20,780 bases of DNA from Pseudomonadota bacterium (GTDB lineage: Bacteria; Pseudomonadota; Gammaproteobacteria; Xanthomonadales; Xanthomonadaceae), in the NCBI GenBank assembly GCA_023386795.1, contig JAEWJB010000120.1, positions 1 through 20,780 on the forward strand, read 5' to 3'. Positions within the stretch are counted from its first letter, which is position 1. Each line of letters opens with the position of its first letter. A program made the translations under genes and the position numbers. Positions 7,982-13,817 of this stretch are shown piece by piece. The notes under the pieces were generated by a model. It was given only the letters and a program-made list of their open reading frames with translations, had not been told where the DNA came from and searched no databases.

Positions 7982-8250
7982 CCGCGCTTGACGCCCGGCA
8001 TCGGGCTGGCCCGGCGACGCCGGGCCTCTTTGGGGTCGGCCAGCAAGGGCCGCAGCAGTTCCACCCGGTCGCCGTCGTGCAGCACCTGCTGCGGGCGGGC
8101 GATGATTCCATGCACGGCCACGCCATCGGCCTCCCCGGCTCCCGGCAGCGCCGCTTCGGCGATGGCCTCGGACACGGTCGCACCCTCCGCCAGCTCCAAC
8201 AGCCGGGACTGGTAATGGTCCGGCCAGGCGATGAGCACTTCCACGCGCAT
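7978..8250 (-). CDS. rnfH: RnfH family protein (UPF0125, ubiquitin-like fold)
   Basis: The 90-aa product contains RVEVLIAWPDHYQSRLLELAEGA, then GVAVHGIIARPQQVLHDGDRVELLRPLLADPKEARRRR, the conserved ending of the RnfH/UPF0125 family with a beta-grasp fold. The family name comes from linkage to rnf electron-transport genes in some species. Next to ratA, as here, its role is unsettled, and the pair has been treated as RatA/RatB. The start ATG at 8250 has GGGAGG about 12 nt upstream. It lies 5 bp after the ratA stop, so the two are probably co-transcribed. Its stop codon overlaps that of bamE on the other strand. Confidence 0.92.
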   Translation of the reverse strand: MRVEVLIAWPDHYQSRLLELAEGATVSEAIAEAALPGAGEADGVAVHGIIARPQQVLHDGDRVELLRPLLADPKEARRRRASPMPGVKRG

Positions 8251-8255
8251 GCGGC

Positions 8256-8684
8256 TTAGGCCTCCCGGTCGGCCACGCGCACGAAATCGTTGACCATGCG
8301 GTCGGCCAGCCCTTGGAAGCCCAGTGCCAGTGCCGGCCCCAGCAGGCGCGAGCTGGGCTCGAACTCCAGGCTCAGCGTGACCTTGCAGGCGTCCTCGTCC
8401 AGCGCATGGAACTCCCAGCGGCCGTGCAGGCGCTTGAACGGGCCATCGCGCAGCTGCATATCGATGCTGTGCGGGCGACGCAGCGTGTTCTCGGTGGTGA
8501 ACCAGGTGCGGAACGAGCCCAGGCCCAGGTCCAGGCGCGCGACCAGGCGGTCGGCATCCTGTTCGATCAGCTGGGCCTGGTCGCACCAGGTGAACCGCCG
8601 CGGATAGGCGGCGACGTCGTTGACCAGGTCGAACATGCGCGAGGCGCTGTGTTCGACCAGGGCACTGCGGCGAATGGTAGGCAT
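8256..8684 (-). CDS. ratA: RatA family protein (polyketide cyclase/START fold)
   Basis: The 142-aa product carries a START/coenzyme-Q-binding fold: IRRSALVEHSASRMFDLVNDVAAYPRRFTWC at the N-terminus, then SFRTWFTTENTL, the DGPFKRLHGRWEF segment and a C-terminal helix LGFQGLADRMVNDFVRVA. In E. coli RatA was described as blocking 70S subunit association. Homologues of the Coq10 type bind ubiquinone, so the true role may be lipid or quinone handling. The frame stays open far upstream, but start 8684 (MPTIRRSALVEHSA) matches the family. It diverges from smpB over 57 bp and leads into rnfH. ratA-rnfH beside smpB-ssrA is a classic conserved neighbourhood. Confidence 0.92.
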   Translation of the reverse strand: MPTIRRSALVEHSASRMFDLVNDVAAYPRRFTWCDQAQLIEQDADRLVARLDLGLGSFRTWFTTENTLRRPHSIDMQLRDGPFKRLHGRWEFHALDEDACKVTLSLEFEPSSRLLGPALALGFQGLADRMVNDFVRVADREA

Positions 8685-8741
8685 GCGAGGCACTGCGGGA
8701 CCGGACGGCGGGCCGAACGGTCGCGAATAGGAGACAATAGG

Positions 8742-9248
8742 ATGATGAGCAAGAAACCCGGCAAGGATAAAGCAAACGGCGCGACGGCCCACAAGACCAT
8801 CGCGTTGAACAAGCGCGCGCGCCACGAGTACCACCTCGAGGAGCGCTACGAGGTCGGCCTGGCCCTGCAGGGCTGGGAAGTGAAGTCGATCCGTGCCGGG
8901 CGGGCCAATATCGGTGACGCCTATGCATTCGTCCGCCAGGGCGAAATCTTCCTGTACGGCGCGCAGTTCACCCCGCTGATCACCGCCTCCACGCATGTGG
9001 TGGCCGAGGAACGACGCGACCGCAAGATGCTGCTGCACCGGCACGAGATCGACAAGCTGATCGGCCGGGTCGAACGCGACGGCTACACGTTGATCCCGAC
9101 GGCGATGTACTGGAGCAAGAACAAGGTGAAGCTGGAAATCGCACTGGCCAAGGGCAAGCAGGCGCACGACAAGCGCGACAGCGCCAAGGAACGCGACTGG
9201 CAGCGTGAGAAGCAGCGTGCGATGCGGGCGCACAACAAGAATGCCTGA
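8742..9248 (+). CDS. smpB: SsrA-binding protein SmpB
   Basis: SmpB binds the tRNA-like part of tmRNA and places it in the empty A site of stalled ribosomes. The 168-aa product shows the oligonucleotide-binding barrel motifs: LNKRARHEYHLEERYEVGLA, LQGWEVKSIRAGRANI, DAYAFVRQGEIFLYGAQ and RRDRKMLLHRHEIDKLIGRV. The basic C-terminal tail KGKQAHDKRDSAKERDW enters the decoding region. AGGAG lies eight bases before ATG 8742. The next ATG, 8745, would give MSKKP, which is common in relatives. Upstream in-frame sequence to 8313 is antisense to ratA and not part of the gene. ssrA follows 128 bp downstream, so both trans-translation components are adjacent. Confidence 0.97.
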   Translation: MMSKKPGKDKANGATAHKTIALNKRARHEYHLEERYEVGLALQGWEVKSIRAGRANIGDAYAFVRQGEIFLYGAQFTPLITASTHVVAEERRDRKMLLHRHEIDKLIGRVERDGYTLIPTAMYWSKNKVKLEIALAKGKQAHDKRDSAKERDWQREKQRAMRAHNKNA

Positions 9249-9318
9249 GCCGCGGGGGGAGCGCTCCAGGCGGGACCGGACCGAACTGAAGCCCACCCCA
9301 GCCGGTTCACACGCGCCC

Positions 9319-9347
9319 TTGTGAACCCCCTGCCCCGCCCCTACACT
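9319..9347 (+). promoter_or_regulatory. ssrA promoter
   Basis: TTGTGA (9319-9324) and TACACT (9342-9347) are separated by exactly 17 bp, each matching four of six sigma-70 consensus positions. Transcription would start near 9354, giving a leader of about 23 nt before the mature tmRNA. Confidence 0.65.
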
Positions 9348-9352
9348 GTGAT

Positions 9353-9373
9353 GGTCAGCGTTTCACGCTGATC
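9353..9373 (+). other. Hairpin in the tmRNA 5' leader
   Basis: GGTCAGCG (9353-9360) pairs with CGCTGATCC-side bases (9366-9373), with one G.T pair and loop TTTCA. It sits immediately before the mature 5' end at 9377, where RNase P should cut, and may shape the precursor. Confidence 0.4.
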
Positions 9374-9376
9374 CCC

Positions 9377-9729
9377 GGGGGTGCACTGGTTTCGACGGGG
9401 GTCGCGAAGTCGCTTGGCGCATGCCGAGGGGGCAGCTTTCCTCGTAAATCCAGCCGCAAACTTATAGTTGCCAACGACGACAACTACGCTCTGGCCGCTT
9501 AAGGCCTAAGCCCCGAAATCGCTTGTGTCCGTGCTCGCGACGTAGGGTCATCATCACGGAATCGCCTGTGGTGGCTGCCTGTCAGCCATGGGTTAAACAA
9601 AGCGGGCTGGCTCCGGGATGCGCTTCGCACATCGTGCTGTTCCGGGGTGAGATTCAACGATGAGCTAAGCATGTAGTGCCGGGGATGGAGAGCCTTCGGA
9701 CGGCGGTTCGATTCCGCCCACCTCCACCA
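9377..9729 (+). ncRNA. ssrA: Transfer-messenger RNA (tmRNA, 10Sa RNA)
   Basis: This one-piece tmRNA rescues stalled ribosomes and tags the incomplete protein. The acceptor stem pairs GGGGGTG (9377-9383) with CACCTCC (9719-9725), then A and an encoded CCA at 9727-9729. GCACTGGTTTCGACGGGG at the 5' end is the tmRNA hallmark. The T-arm is GGCGG-TTCGATT-CCGCC (9702-9718). The tag reading frame runs from GCC at 9470 to TAA at 9500-9502 and encodes ANDDNYALAA; with the Ala carried by tmRNA the tag is AANDDNYALAA. The first stop is followed by pseudoknot-forming sequence. Length is 353 nt. smpB lies just upstream. The 3' end is the integration site for the elements that follow. Confidence 0.97.
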
Positions 9730-9850
9730 ATGCAAGGGCCGACGAGGTCCGAGAGAGGCCGGAAACATCTGCAATAGCAGGGTTTCCGGCCTTTTTCATG
9801 TGCGACGGAGTGCGACCGCGAACGTATCAAGCCACGCGACGGTGGGGGTA
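9716..9850 (+). repeat. att block copy 1 (ssrA-proximal attachment site)
   Basis: This stretch recurs at 13639-13773 with about ten mismatches that I counted by eye. The first 27 bp (9716-9742) are identical in both copies and start inside the T-arm of ssrA, 14 nt before its mature 3' end, so an inserted element restores the functional RNA. The block includes the ssrA terminator and runs into the integrase upstream region. The recombination core is most likely within 9716-9742, which is inference. Confidence 0.85.
9756..9796 (+). terminator. ssrA intrinsic terminator
   Basis: AGGCCGGAAAC (9756-9766) pairs with GTTTCCGGCCT (9782-9792), enclosing an inner CTGC-AATA-GCAG hairpin, and is followed by a five-T run. 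It starts 26 bp after the tmRNA 3' end. The same structure is copied at 13679-13719. Confidence 0.88.
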
Positions 9851-9895
9851 CATATTGGGGGTATCTCCTCCTCTGACCATCCTGATACCCCCAAT
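9843..9895 (+). promoter_or_regulatory. Integrase arm-type repeats and inverted repeat over the int start, element 1
   Basis: TGGGGGTAC (9843-9851) is followed 13 bp later by TTGGGGGTATC. The latter forms a 12-bp perfect inverted repeat, ATTGGGGGTATC at 9854-9865 against GATACCCCCAAT at 9884-9895, which covers the integrase start codon at 9894. Related G5-YAT motifs lie at the other end of the element (13541-13576) and ahead of the second integrase, as expected of arm-type integrase sites. Integrase autoregulation by this repeat is inference. Confidence 0.55.
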
Positions 9896-11073
9896 GCCGC
9901 TCTCCGACCTCTCGATTCGCAAGGCGAAGCCTGCGGAGCGCCGCCAGAAACTATCAGATGGCCGAGGCCTGTACCTGCTGGTCGCCCCGAACGGTGGCCG
10001 ATACTGGCGATTCAAGTACCGCTTCCTGGGCAAGGAGAAGGTGCTGGCACTTGGCGTATACCCTGACGTCTCGCTGGCCGTCGCCCGCCAGCGTCGGGAC
10101 GAGGCGCGGCAGATGCTCGCCCAGGGCCTCGATCCCTGCCAGCAGAAGAAGGCAGCGGCAGCAGCACGCGCCGAGCTGGGCGCCAACACGTTCGAGGTGA
10201 TCGCCCGGGAATGGCTCGGGAAGCGCGACTGGGTCGACGGCTACCGCGTGAAGGTGGTCGCCTGGTTCGACAACGACGTTTTCCCCTGGATCGGGAACAG
10301 GCCTGCGGCCGAGCTCGAGGCACCCGACTTTCTGTCCGTGGCGAGAAGGATCGAGAAGCGCGGCGCCTTCGAGTCGGCCCACCGGATCATGCAGAACTGC
10401 GGTCAGGTGATGCGGTACGCGATCGCCACCGGCCGTGCCACGCGCAACCCGGTCGCCGACCTACGCGGCGCCCTGACGCCGGCACCGGAGCAGCACCACG
10501 CTGCGATTACTGACCCCCGCGAGCTCGCCCCCTGCTAGCCGCGATCCAGGGCTACAGCGGCAGCATCGTCACCCGATGCGCGCTGGCGCTGCTGCCGCTC
10601 GTCTTCGTGCGACCTGGCGACTGCGCATGGCCGAGTGGAAGGAGTTCGACCTGGACGCTGCCCGGTGGGAGATACCCGCCCCTCGCATGAAGATGAAGAT
10701 CGCCCACGTCATTCCATTGTCGCGGCAAGCCCTAGCAATTCTGCAGGAGCTGCAACCGCTGACCGGTCGAGGTCGCCACGTCTTCCCCAGCGCCCGCTCG
10801 GCGCAACGCCCGATGTCGAACAACGCTATTAACGCAGCCTTCCGACGCATGGGCTACGAGGTGGGTACCGTCACAGGCCACGGCTTCCGCGCTACGGCTC
10901 GGACCATCCTCGACGAGGTACTGGGCTTTCGGCCCGACATCATCGAACACCAGCTCGCGCACGCGGTGCGCGACCCCAATGGAAGGGCCTACAACCGCAC
11001 TTCGCACCTGCAAGAGCGCACTCGCATGATGCAGGTTTGGGCGGACTATCTCGAAGCACTAGCCAGGCGGTGA
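9894..11073 (+). pseudogene. P4-type tyrosine integrase, broken by two one-base deletions (element 1)
   Basis: The intact product would be about 393 aa. It would start MPLSDLSIRKAKPAERRQKL, with an N-terminal arm-binding domain (LSDGRGLYLLVAPNGGRYWR, LALGVYPDVSLAVAR), a core-binding domain (residues about 95-210), and a catalytic domain with RPGELR, HGFRATARTIL, EHQLAHAV and the tyrosine in GRAYNRT. Compared with the second copy at 13808, one C is missing from the C5 run at 10528-10532, giving TAG at 10536, and one base is missing at about 10619-10622 in the RPGELR motif. Both are -1 changes, so three frames carry the protein. It is probably non-functional, although sequencing error at the C-run cannot be excluded. 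The target is ssrA. It is the left-end gene of the element. Confidence 0.88.
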
Positions 11074-11369
11074 GCTGCAGCAGATTTGCAGTCCGGCCTG
11101 GAAACTATACTTCACAGGGCGTTTGCCCATATGGCCGTTCCGCAAATCGAATACTCCCGCGCTTACGAAACCCTTTCCGCGGAAGGGCGCCCCCACCTTT
11201 TGGGAAGCGCTTTTCAGATCAACGCCGCGGAGGCGGCAATGTGCCACGGAGGACCAGGACCCATGTCACCTCACCTCGCGCCCAAGGCACACGCACGGTG
11301 CAGATATGTGCAGGCTGTTTGGATGGACTGACGTCCTGCGGCGAGCCTCTAGCCGGTAACCTCTGCGGG
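11074..11369. other. Gene-poor stretch after integrase 1
   Basis: I see no recognisable gene. An 81-codon plus-strand frame (11086-11331, beginning MQSGLETILHRAFAHMAVPQ) has no visible Shine-Dalgarno and no known motif. The minus strand from about 11370 down to 11219 is the meaningless tail of the broken SRAP frame. The region may be the scar of the deletion that removed the rest of that gene. Confidence 0.4.
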
Positions 11370-11647
11370 GCGCGCTGCGCGCCGTTGAGCCGCGTCTTCT
11401 GGGCGAAGAGTTCCTTCTCCAAGGACGTGGCCTCCTCACCCCGCCACGCCACGATGTCGCGCCAGATGTCGTGCTCTGCGGTGTTCGTCCACTCGGCGAA
11501 GGCGTCATCCATGGCCTTGGGCGTCTTCGGTCGCGCCTTGCCCGGGTCGTGGAAATAGAGCTTGGCGAAGTCGTCCAGCGACATGATGGCGCCATAGGTG
11601 CGCACCAGCTTTCGGTAGTCGGCCTTCACCTGGGCGGAGTAGCACAT
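11219..11647 (-). pseudogene. Truncated SRAP-domain (YedK/HMCES-like) gene
   Basis: The frame starts MCYSAQVKADYRKLVRTYGA. The cysteine directly after Met is the residue that, in the SRAP family, becomes the N-terminal nucleophile and forms a covalent link to abasic sites in single-stranded DNA. The next part (MSLDDFAKLYF, PKAMDDAFAEWTNTAEHDI, SLEKELFAQKTRLNGAQRA) matches my memory of long SRAP proteins common on xanthomonad and phage-like elements. After about residue 93 (near 11370) the sequence loses family character and ends at 142 aa, whereas relatives are commonly well over 200 aa and need later catalytic residues. I therefore call a 5' fragment. It lies 3 bp after the stop of the 75-aa gene and was probably its operon partner. 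Confidence 0.65.
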
Positions 11648-11650
11648 GGG

Positions 11651-11878
11651 TCAGGCCGCCTCGTCGATCGGCGGCACCAGCCTATGGCGCGCCAAGATGG
11701 CCAAGCCCTGGTGCTCGACCCAGTCCCGATCAGCGCCCGGAGCGGCGGCATCGGCAATCGTCTCGGCCATGGCCGCGAAAGCATCGATGAAATGGTGGTC
11801 CTGGCTATCTACCAGCCCGGGAACGGAATCGTCCAGCTGATCGAGGTGCGCCTGCAGTTGGTCTCGGGTCAGAGGCAT
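11651..11878 (-). CDS. Small protein of unknown function (75 aa)
   Basis: I do not recognise a family. The product begins MPLTRDQLQAHLDQLDDSVPGLVD, is acidic and probably helical, and ends RLVPPIDEAA. It has no cysteine, signal peptide or membrane segment. The frame is open to 11977, but ATG 11878 has GGAGG seven bases upstream and is preferred. It precedes the SRAP fragment by 3 bp on the same strand and diverges from the HTH-like gene over 71 bp, so a shared control region is likely. Small genes of this sort often accompany regulators on integrative elements. A role in regulation or antirestriction would be guesswork. Confidence 0.6.
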   Translation of the reverse strand: MPLTRDQLQAHLDQLDDSVPGLVDSQDHHFIDAFAAMAETIADAAAPGADRDWVEHQGLAILARHRLVPPIDEAA

Positions 11879-11949
11879 GGCTCGCCCTCCGGTTGGCATG
11901 GATTTCGCCAGGGCGATGCACCAGCGGATGAAGGCGCGGGAGACCGGCA

Positions 11950-12300
11950 ATGGCTGACGCCGCCCGCAGCCTGCCACGCCAGGCGCCGCACAACGGCATG
12001 GCCTGTGCCGGCCGCCCCATCCGCGTCCCCCTCGGCAAGGCCAGCGTCCGCCAGGTGCTGCGCCGCCACCTGCGCGAGGACGGCCGCCGCATGCAGGACC
12101 TTGCCGCGCCGTGGCAGTGCGCGCCCCGAACCGTCTACGACATGTTCTGCAGCGCCCGCACGTTCTCGCCCCAGCACATCGACGCCGCGATTGCCTGGCT
12201 CGGCCTGGACGACTTCGACGCCGCTGAGCTGCGCCTGCTCGGCGCGCGCGAGGCCGGCTGGGCTATCGATATCCGCTACATCCTGGAGAACAACCCGTGA
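11950..12300 (+). CDS. Putative HTH-type element regulator (116 aa)
   Basis: This basic protein has a likely helix-turn-helix at residues about 46-67 (RRMQDLAAPWQCAPRTVYDMF), then TFSPQHIDAAIAWLGLDDFD and a C-terminal helix. The pattern suggests a small phage- or element-type DNA-binding regulator, but I cannot name a family. The start ATG 11950 has GGGAG seven bases upstream. ATG 11998 is an alternative. The last codons overlap the GTG start of alpA (GTGA, 12297-12300), so translation is coupled. It diverges from the minus-strand 75-aa/SRAP pair, the usual place for a switch-type repressor. The regulator assignment is inference from size, HTH-like pattern and position. Confidence 0.6.
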   Translation: MADAARSLPRQAPHNGMACAGRPIRVPLGKASVRQVLRRHLREDGRRMQDLAAPWQCAPRTVYDMFCSARTFSPQHIDAAIAWLGLDDFDAAELRLLGAREAGWAIDIRYILENNP

Positions 12301-12500
12301 TCCCGACGAACGCGCCGCAGCGCCTTCTGCGTCTCCCCGAAGTGCTTCAGCGCGTGGCGCTGTCTAAGTCGACGCTCTATGCCCGCGTGCGCGAGGGAAG
12401 CTTCCCCCGGCCGGTGCACTTGGGATCGCTATCTGCATGGGTGGAGTCGGAAATTGATGCTTGGATCGCCGTGCAGATCAACTCTAGGTCGGCCGCATAG
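12297..12500 (+). CDS. alpA: AlpA family transcriptional regulator
   Basis: AlpA-type proteins are small MerR-like winged-helix regulators or excisionase-like factors of phages and islands. In E. coli CP4-57, AlpA activates the P4-type integrase. The 67-aa product shows the family pattern LLRLPEVLQRVALSKSTLYARV (helix-turn-helix, 10-31), REGSFPRPVHLG, AWVESEIDAWI. It starts with GTG overlapping the TGA of the upstream regulator. A strong terminator follows 57 bp downstream. A remnant of a second alpA lies at 16930-17029 in element 2. With the adjacent integrase broken, this alpA may be orphaned or may act on another integrase. Confidence 0.88.
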   Translation: MIPTNAPQRLLRLPEVLQRVALSKSTLYARVREGSFPRPVHLGSLSAWVESEIDAWIAVQINSRSAA

Positions 12501-12557
12501 AACATGGGCCACCAACTTCGATTCGATGCTGCAAGTCAACTTAGCTGGTTGTGCAGG

Positions 12558-12596
12558 CCTAAGACGGGCGGCCGCTTGCCGCCCGTCTTAGGTTTT
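12558..12596 (+). terminator. Strong intrinsic terminator after alpA
   Basis: A perfect 15-bp stem (CCTAAGACGGGCGGC/GCCGCCCGTCTTAGG) with a 5-nt loop is followed by TTTT on the plus strand. It separates the regulatory operon from the minus-strand cargo operon. On the minus strand the stem is just past the Cys-rich peptide gene, preceded by AAAA but not followed by a T-run. Confidence 0.85.
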
Positions 12597-12601
12597 CCTA
12601 C

Positions 12602-12808
12602 TTACTGAACTTGGCAGCACCAGATACAGGCACCGGTGACGCCATCCCTCTTCCCGCCGAGTACAGGGTGGCACAGAGCGCAATACTCGCAACCGTTCTC
12701 GTACTGCTTCGCGCCCGATTGGATACCGAGTGCTTGCGCAGAGCCGACTGCGACGCTCCCCATCATGAAGAGCACGAACAGCGAGCGACCAATATTCCTT
12801 CTGATCAT
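12602..12808 (-). CDS. Secreted six-cysteine small protein, unknown function
   Basis: I do not recognise a family. The 68-aa precursor has a typical Sec signal (IRRN basic start, hydrophobic SLFVLFMMGSVAVG, cleavage likely after SAQA at residue 26). The mature part would be about 42 aa with six cysteines at 40, 43, 46, 61, 64 and 65: CEYCALC, then ACIWCC. This spacing could bind metal or form disulfides. An AGAGGA Shine-Dalgarno lies about seven bases before ATG 12808. It is 12 bp downstream of a membrane-anchored thioredoxin-like gene and almost certainly co-transcribed, so it may be the substrate or partner of that protein. A bacteriocin-like peptide or a metallochaperone are alternatives. 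GC content looks lower than in the core genes. Confidence 0.72.
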   Translation of the reverse strand: MIRRNIGRSLFVLFMMGSVAVGSAQALGIQSGAKQYENGCEYCALCHPVLGGKRDGVTGACIWCCQVQ

Positions 12809-12820
12809 TGCTAGTTCCTC

Positions 12821-13402
12821 TCAGAGCTTCGCCTGCAGCGAATCCTTTCGCATAGACGCCTGTAGAACTCCAACTCCCTCCATGTCAGAGACAATCTTTC
12901 CCACGTGGGTGTACTCGATTTGGCCTTGCGGAGACAGCACCAATAAGGTCGGACTCATCCGAAAACGGAGCGCCCCGAGCGTTTTCCGTTCAGGCACGGA
13001 GACCACGGGAAAGTCCATGCCATTGGTCGCCATGAATCTCTCCACATCCGACCGATTGGTCTCCGGAGTGAACGCCACCATTTCAATTCCCTGCCGTTTA
13101 GCAGCGCGCGACAGTTCAGCAATGAACTTCGCGGAGGATTGGCAGTAAGGACACTTCGTAGAGAAATGCAGGACGATCTGTCGTCCTGAGGTACCTTGGC
13201 CGATACGGACCGGCCGGCCATCCATCGCGGTAAAGGTCTGCTCCGGAATCCATTCGGTCTTCTTGGGGTAATACTCTTCCGCCTGAAGGCGCTGCTTCTC
13301 GAAGGTGAGCTCCTTCTTCTGCCAAGACAGCACAACAACCAGTATCGTCAGCACAGCGCAAAACGAGTACACCGTCCACTTCCACGTTCCTTGGAAATTC
13401 AT
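12821..13402 (-). CDS. Membrane-anchored thioredoxin-like (TlpA/redoxin) protein
   Basis: The 193-aa product has one N-terminal membrane segment (residues about 9-27), a short coiled linker (KKELTFEKQRLQAEEYYPK) and an outside-facing thioredoxin-like domain: FTAMDGRPVRI, IVLHFSTKCPYCQSSAKFIAELS with redox pair C84/C87, and the cis-proline loop MSPTLLVL (P151). TlpA/ResA-like proteins reduce or rearrange disulfides in the periplasm. CPYC is glutaredoxin-like and fits either a reductase or an isomerase. The frame is open to 13513, but ATG 13402 has AGGAGAGAGG upstream and places the membrane segment at the N-terminus. It is the first gene of an operon with the six-cysteine peptide. No DsbD- or CcdA-type partner lies nearby. 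Confidence 0.82.
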   Translation of the reverse strand: MNFQGTWKWTVYSFCAVLTILVVVLSWQKKELTFEKQRLQAEEYYPKKTEWIPEQTFTAMDGRPVRIGQGTSGRQIVLHFSTKCPYCQSSAKFIAELSRAAKRQGIEMVAFTPETNRSDVERFMATNGMDFPVVSVPERKTLGALRFRMSPTLLVLSPQGQIEYTHVGKIVSDMEGVGVLQASMRKDSLQAKL

Positions 13403-13638
13403 GGATCGATCCTCTCTCCTGGTTCGCTGAAACTCCCACCACTTCCCGGGGGGGCGCAATGACCAAAGATCCAGAATGTGACTCGCTACCTTCGGGTAGG
13501 AATTTTCTGACACTCGCTGGGCCGGGCAAGGCCGCGGTCGTGGGGTAACAGCCGAGGGGGCATCAACGGGGGTACCTTCGAGGAGAGGCGGATGAAATCA
13601 CCAGCGTTATCAGCCGCTTATGCGGCTATTAGGGTAGA
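13403..13638. other. Right end of element 1: leader of the redox operon, hairpins, arm-type repeats
   Basis: No gene is seen. The stretch holds a CTACC-TTCG-GGTAG hairpin (13486-13499) followed on the plus strand by AATTTT, a G-rich run at 13448-13454, and three G-run motifs (TGGGGTAA 13541, GGGGGCAT 13556, GGGGGTAC 13568). An AGCCGC-TTAT-GCGGCT hairpin (13612-13627) lies directly before att copy 2. The minus-strand operon promoter should be here, but I cannot place it with confidence. Confidence 0.5.
13541..13576 (+). repeat. Candidate arm-type integrase sites at the right end of element 1
   Basis: TGGGGTAA (13541), GGGGGCAT (13556) and GGGGGTACC (13568) are spaced 12-15 bp apart and lie 63-98 bp before the att core. 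They match motifs at 9843-9895 and 13766-13817 beside the two integrase genes. Tyrosine integrases of this type bind repeats on both arms of the attachment site. Confidence 0.5.
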
Positions 13639-13773
13639 GCCCACCTCCACCAATGCAAGGGCCGAGGAGGCCCGGGAAAGGCCGGGAACTTCTGCAATAG
13701 CAGGGTTTCCGGCCTTTTTCATGTGCGACGGAGTTCGACCGCGAACGTATCAAGCCGGGAGACGGTGGGGGCA
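13639..13773 (+). repeat. att block copy 2 (junction between element 1 and element 2)
   Basis: This is a direct repeat of 9716-9850, offset by 3923 bp. It carries the last 14 nt of ssrA without the rest of the gene, then a copy of the ssrA terminator (13679-13719, one G.T pair in the stem) and the same flank. It is both the right end of element 1 and the left end of element 2, as in tandem integration into one site. Confidence 0.85.
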
Positions 13774-13817
13774 TATTTTGGGACATCTGCCCCCAGCCTC
13801 GACCCAGATGCCCCCAC
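13766..13817 (+). promoter_or_regulatory. Integrase arm-type repeats, element 2
   Basis: TGGGGGCAT (13766-13774), a decayed TTGGGACATC (13778-13787), TGCCCCCA (13789) and GATGCCCCCAC (13807-13817) reproduce the layout ahead of integrase 1, with the last inverted copy again covering the integrase start codon (ATG 13808). Retention of position with changed bases (TAT to CAT) suggests coevolved, element-specific sites. Confidence 0.5.

Noticed and set aside
8313..8741. Possible N-terminal extension of SmpB (open frame upstream of 8742)
   Set aside because: The extension is antisense to ratA, and SmpB proteins start near MSKKP. A good ribosome-binding site lies before 8742.
11313..11359. MCRLFGW start on the plus strand, resembling a class II glutamine amidotransferase N-terminus
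   Set aside because: The frame closes after 17 residues with no further family sequence.
13592..13807. Open frame running through att copy 2 into integrase 2
   Set aside because: It translates the ssrA 3' end and terminator repeat, so it is not a real N-terminus. The integrase start is at 13808.
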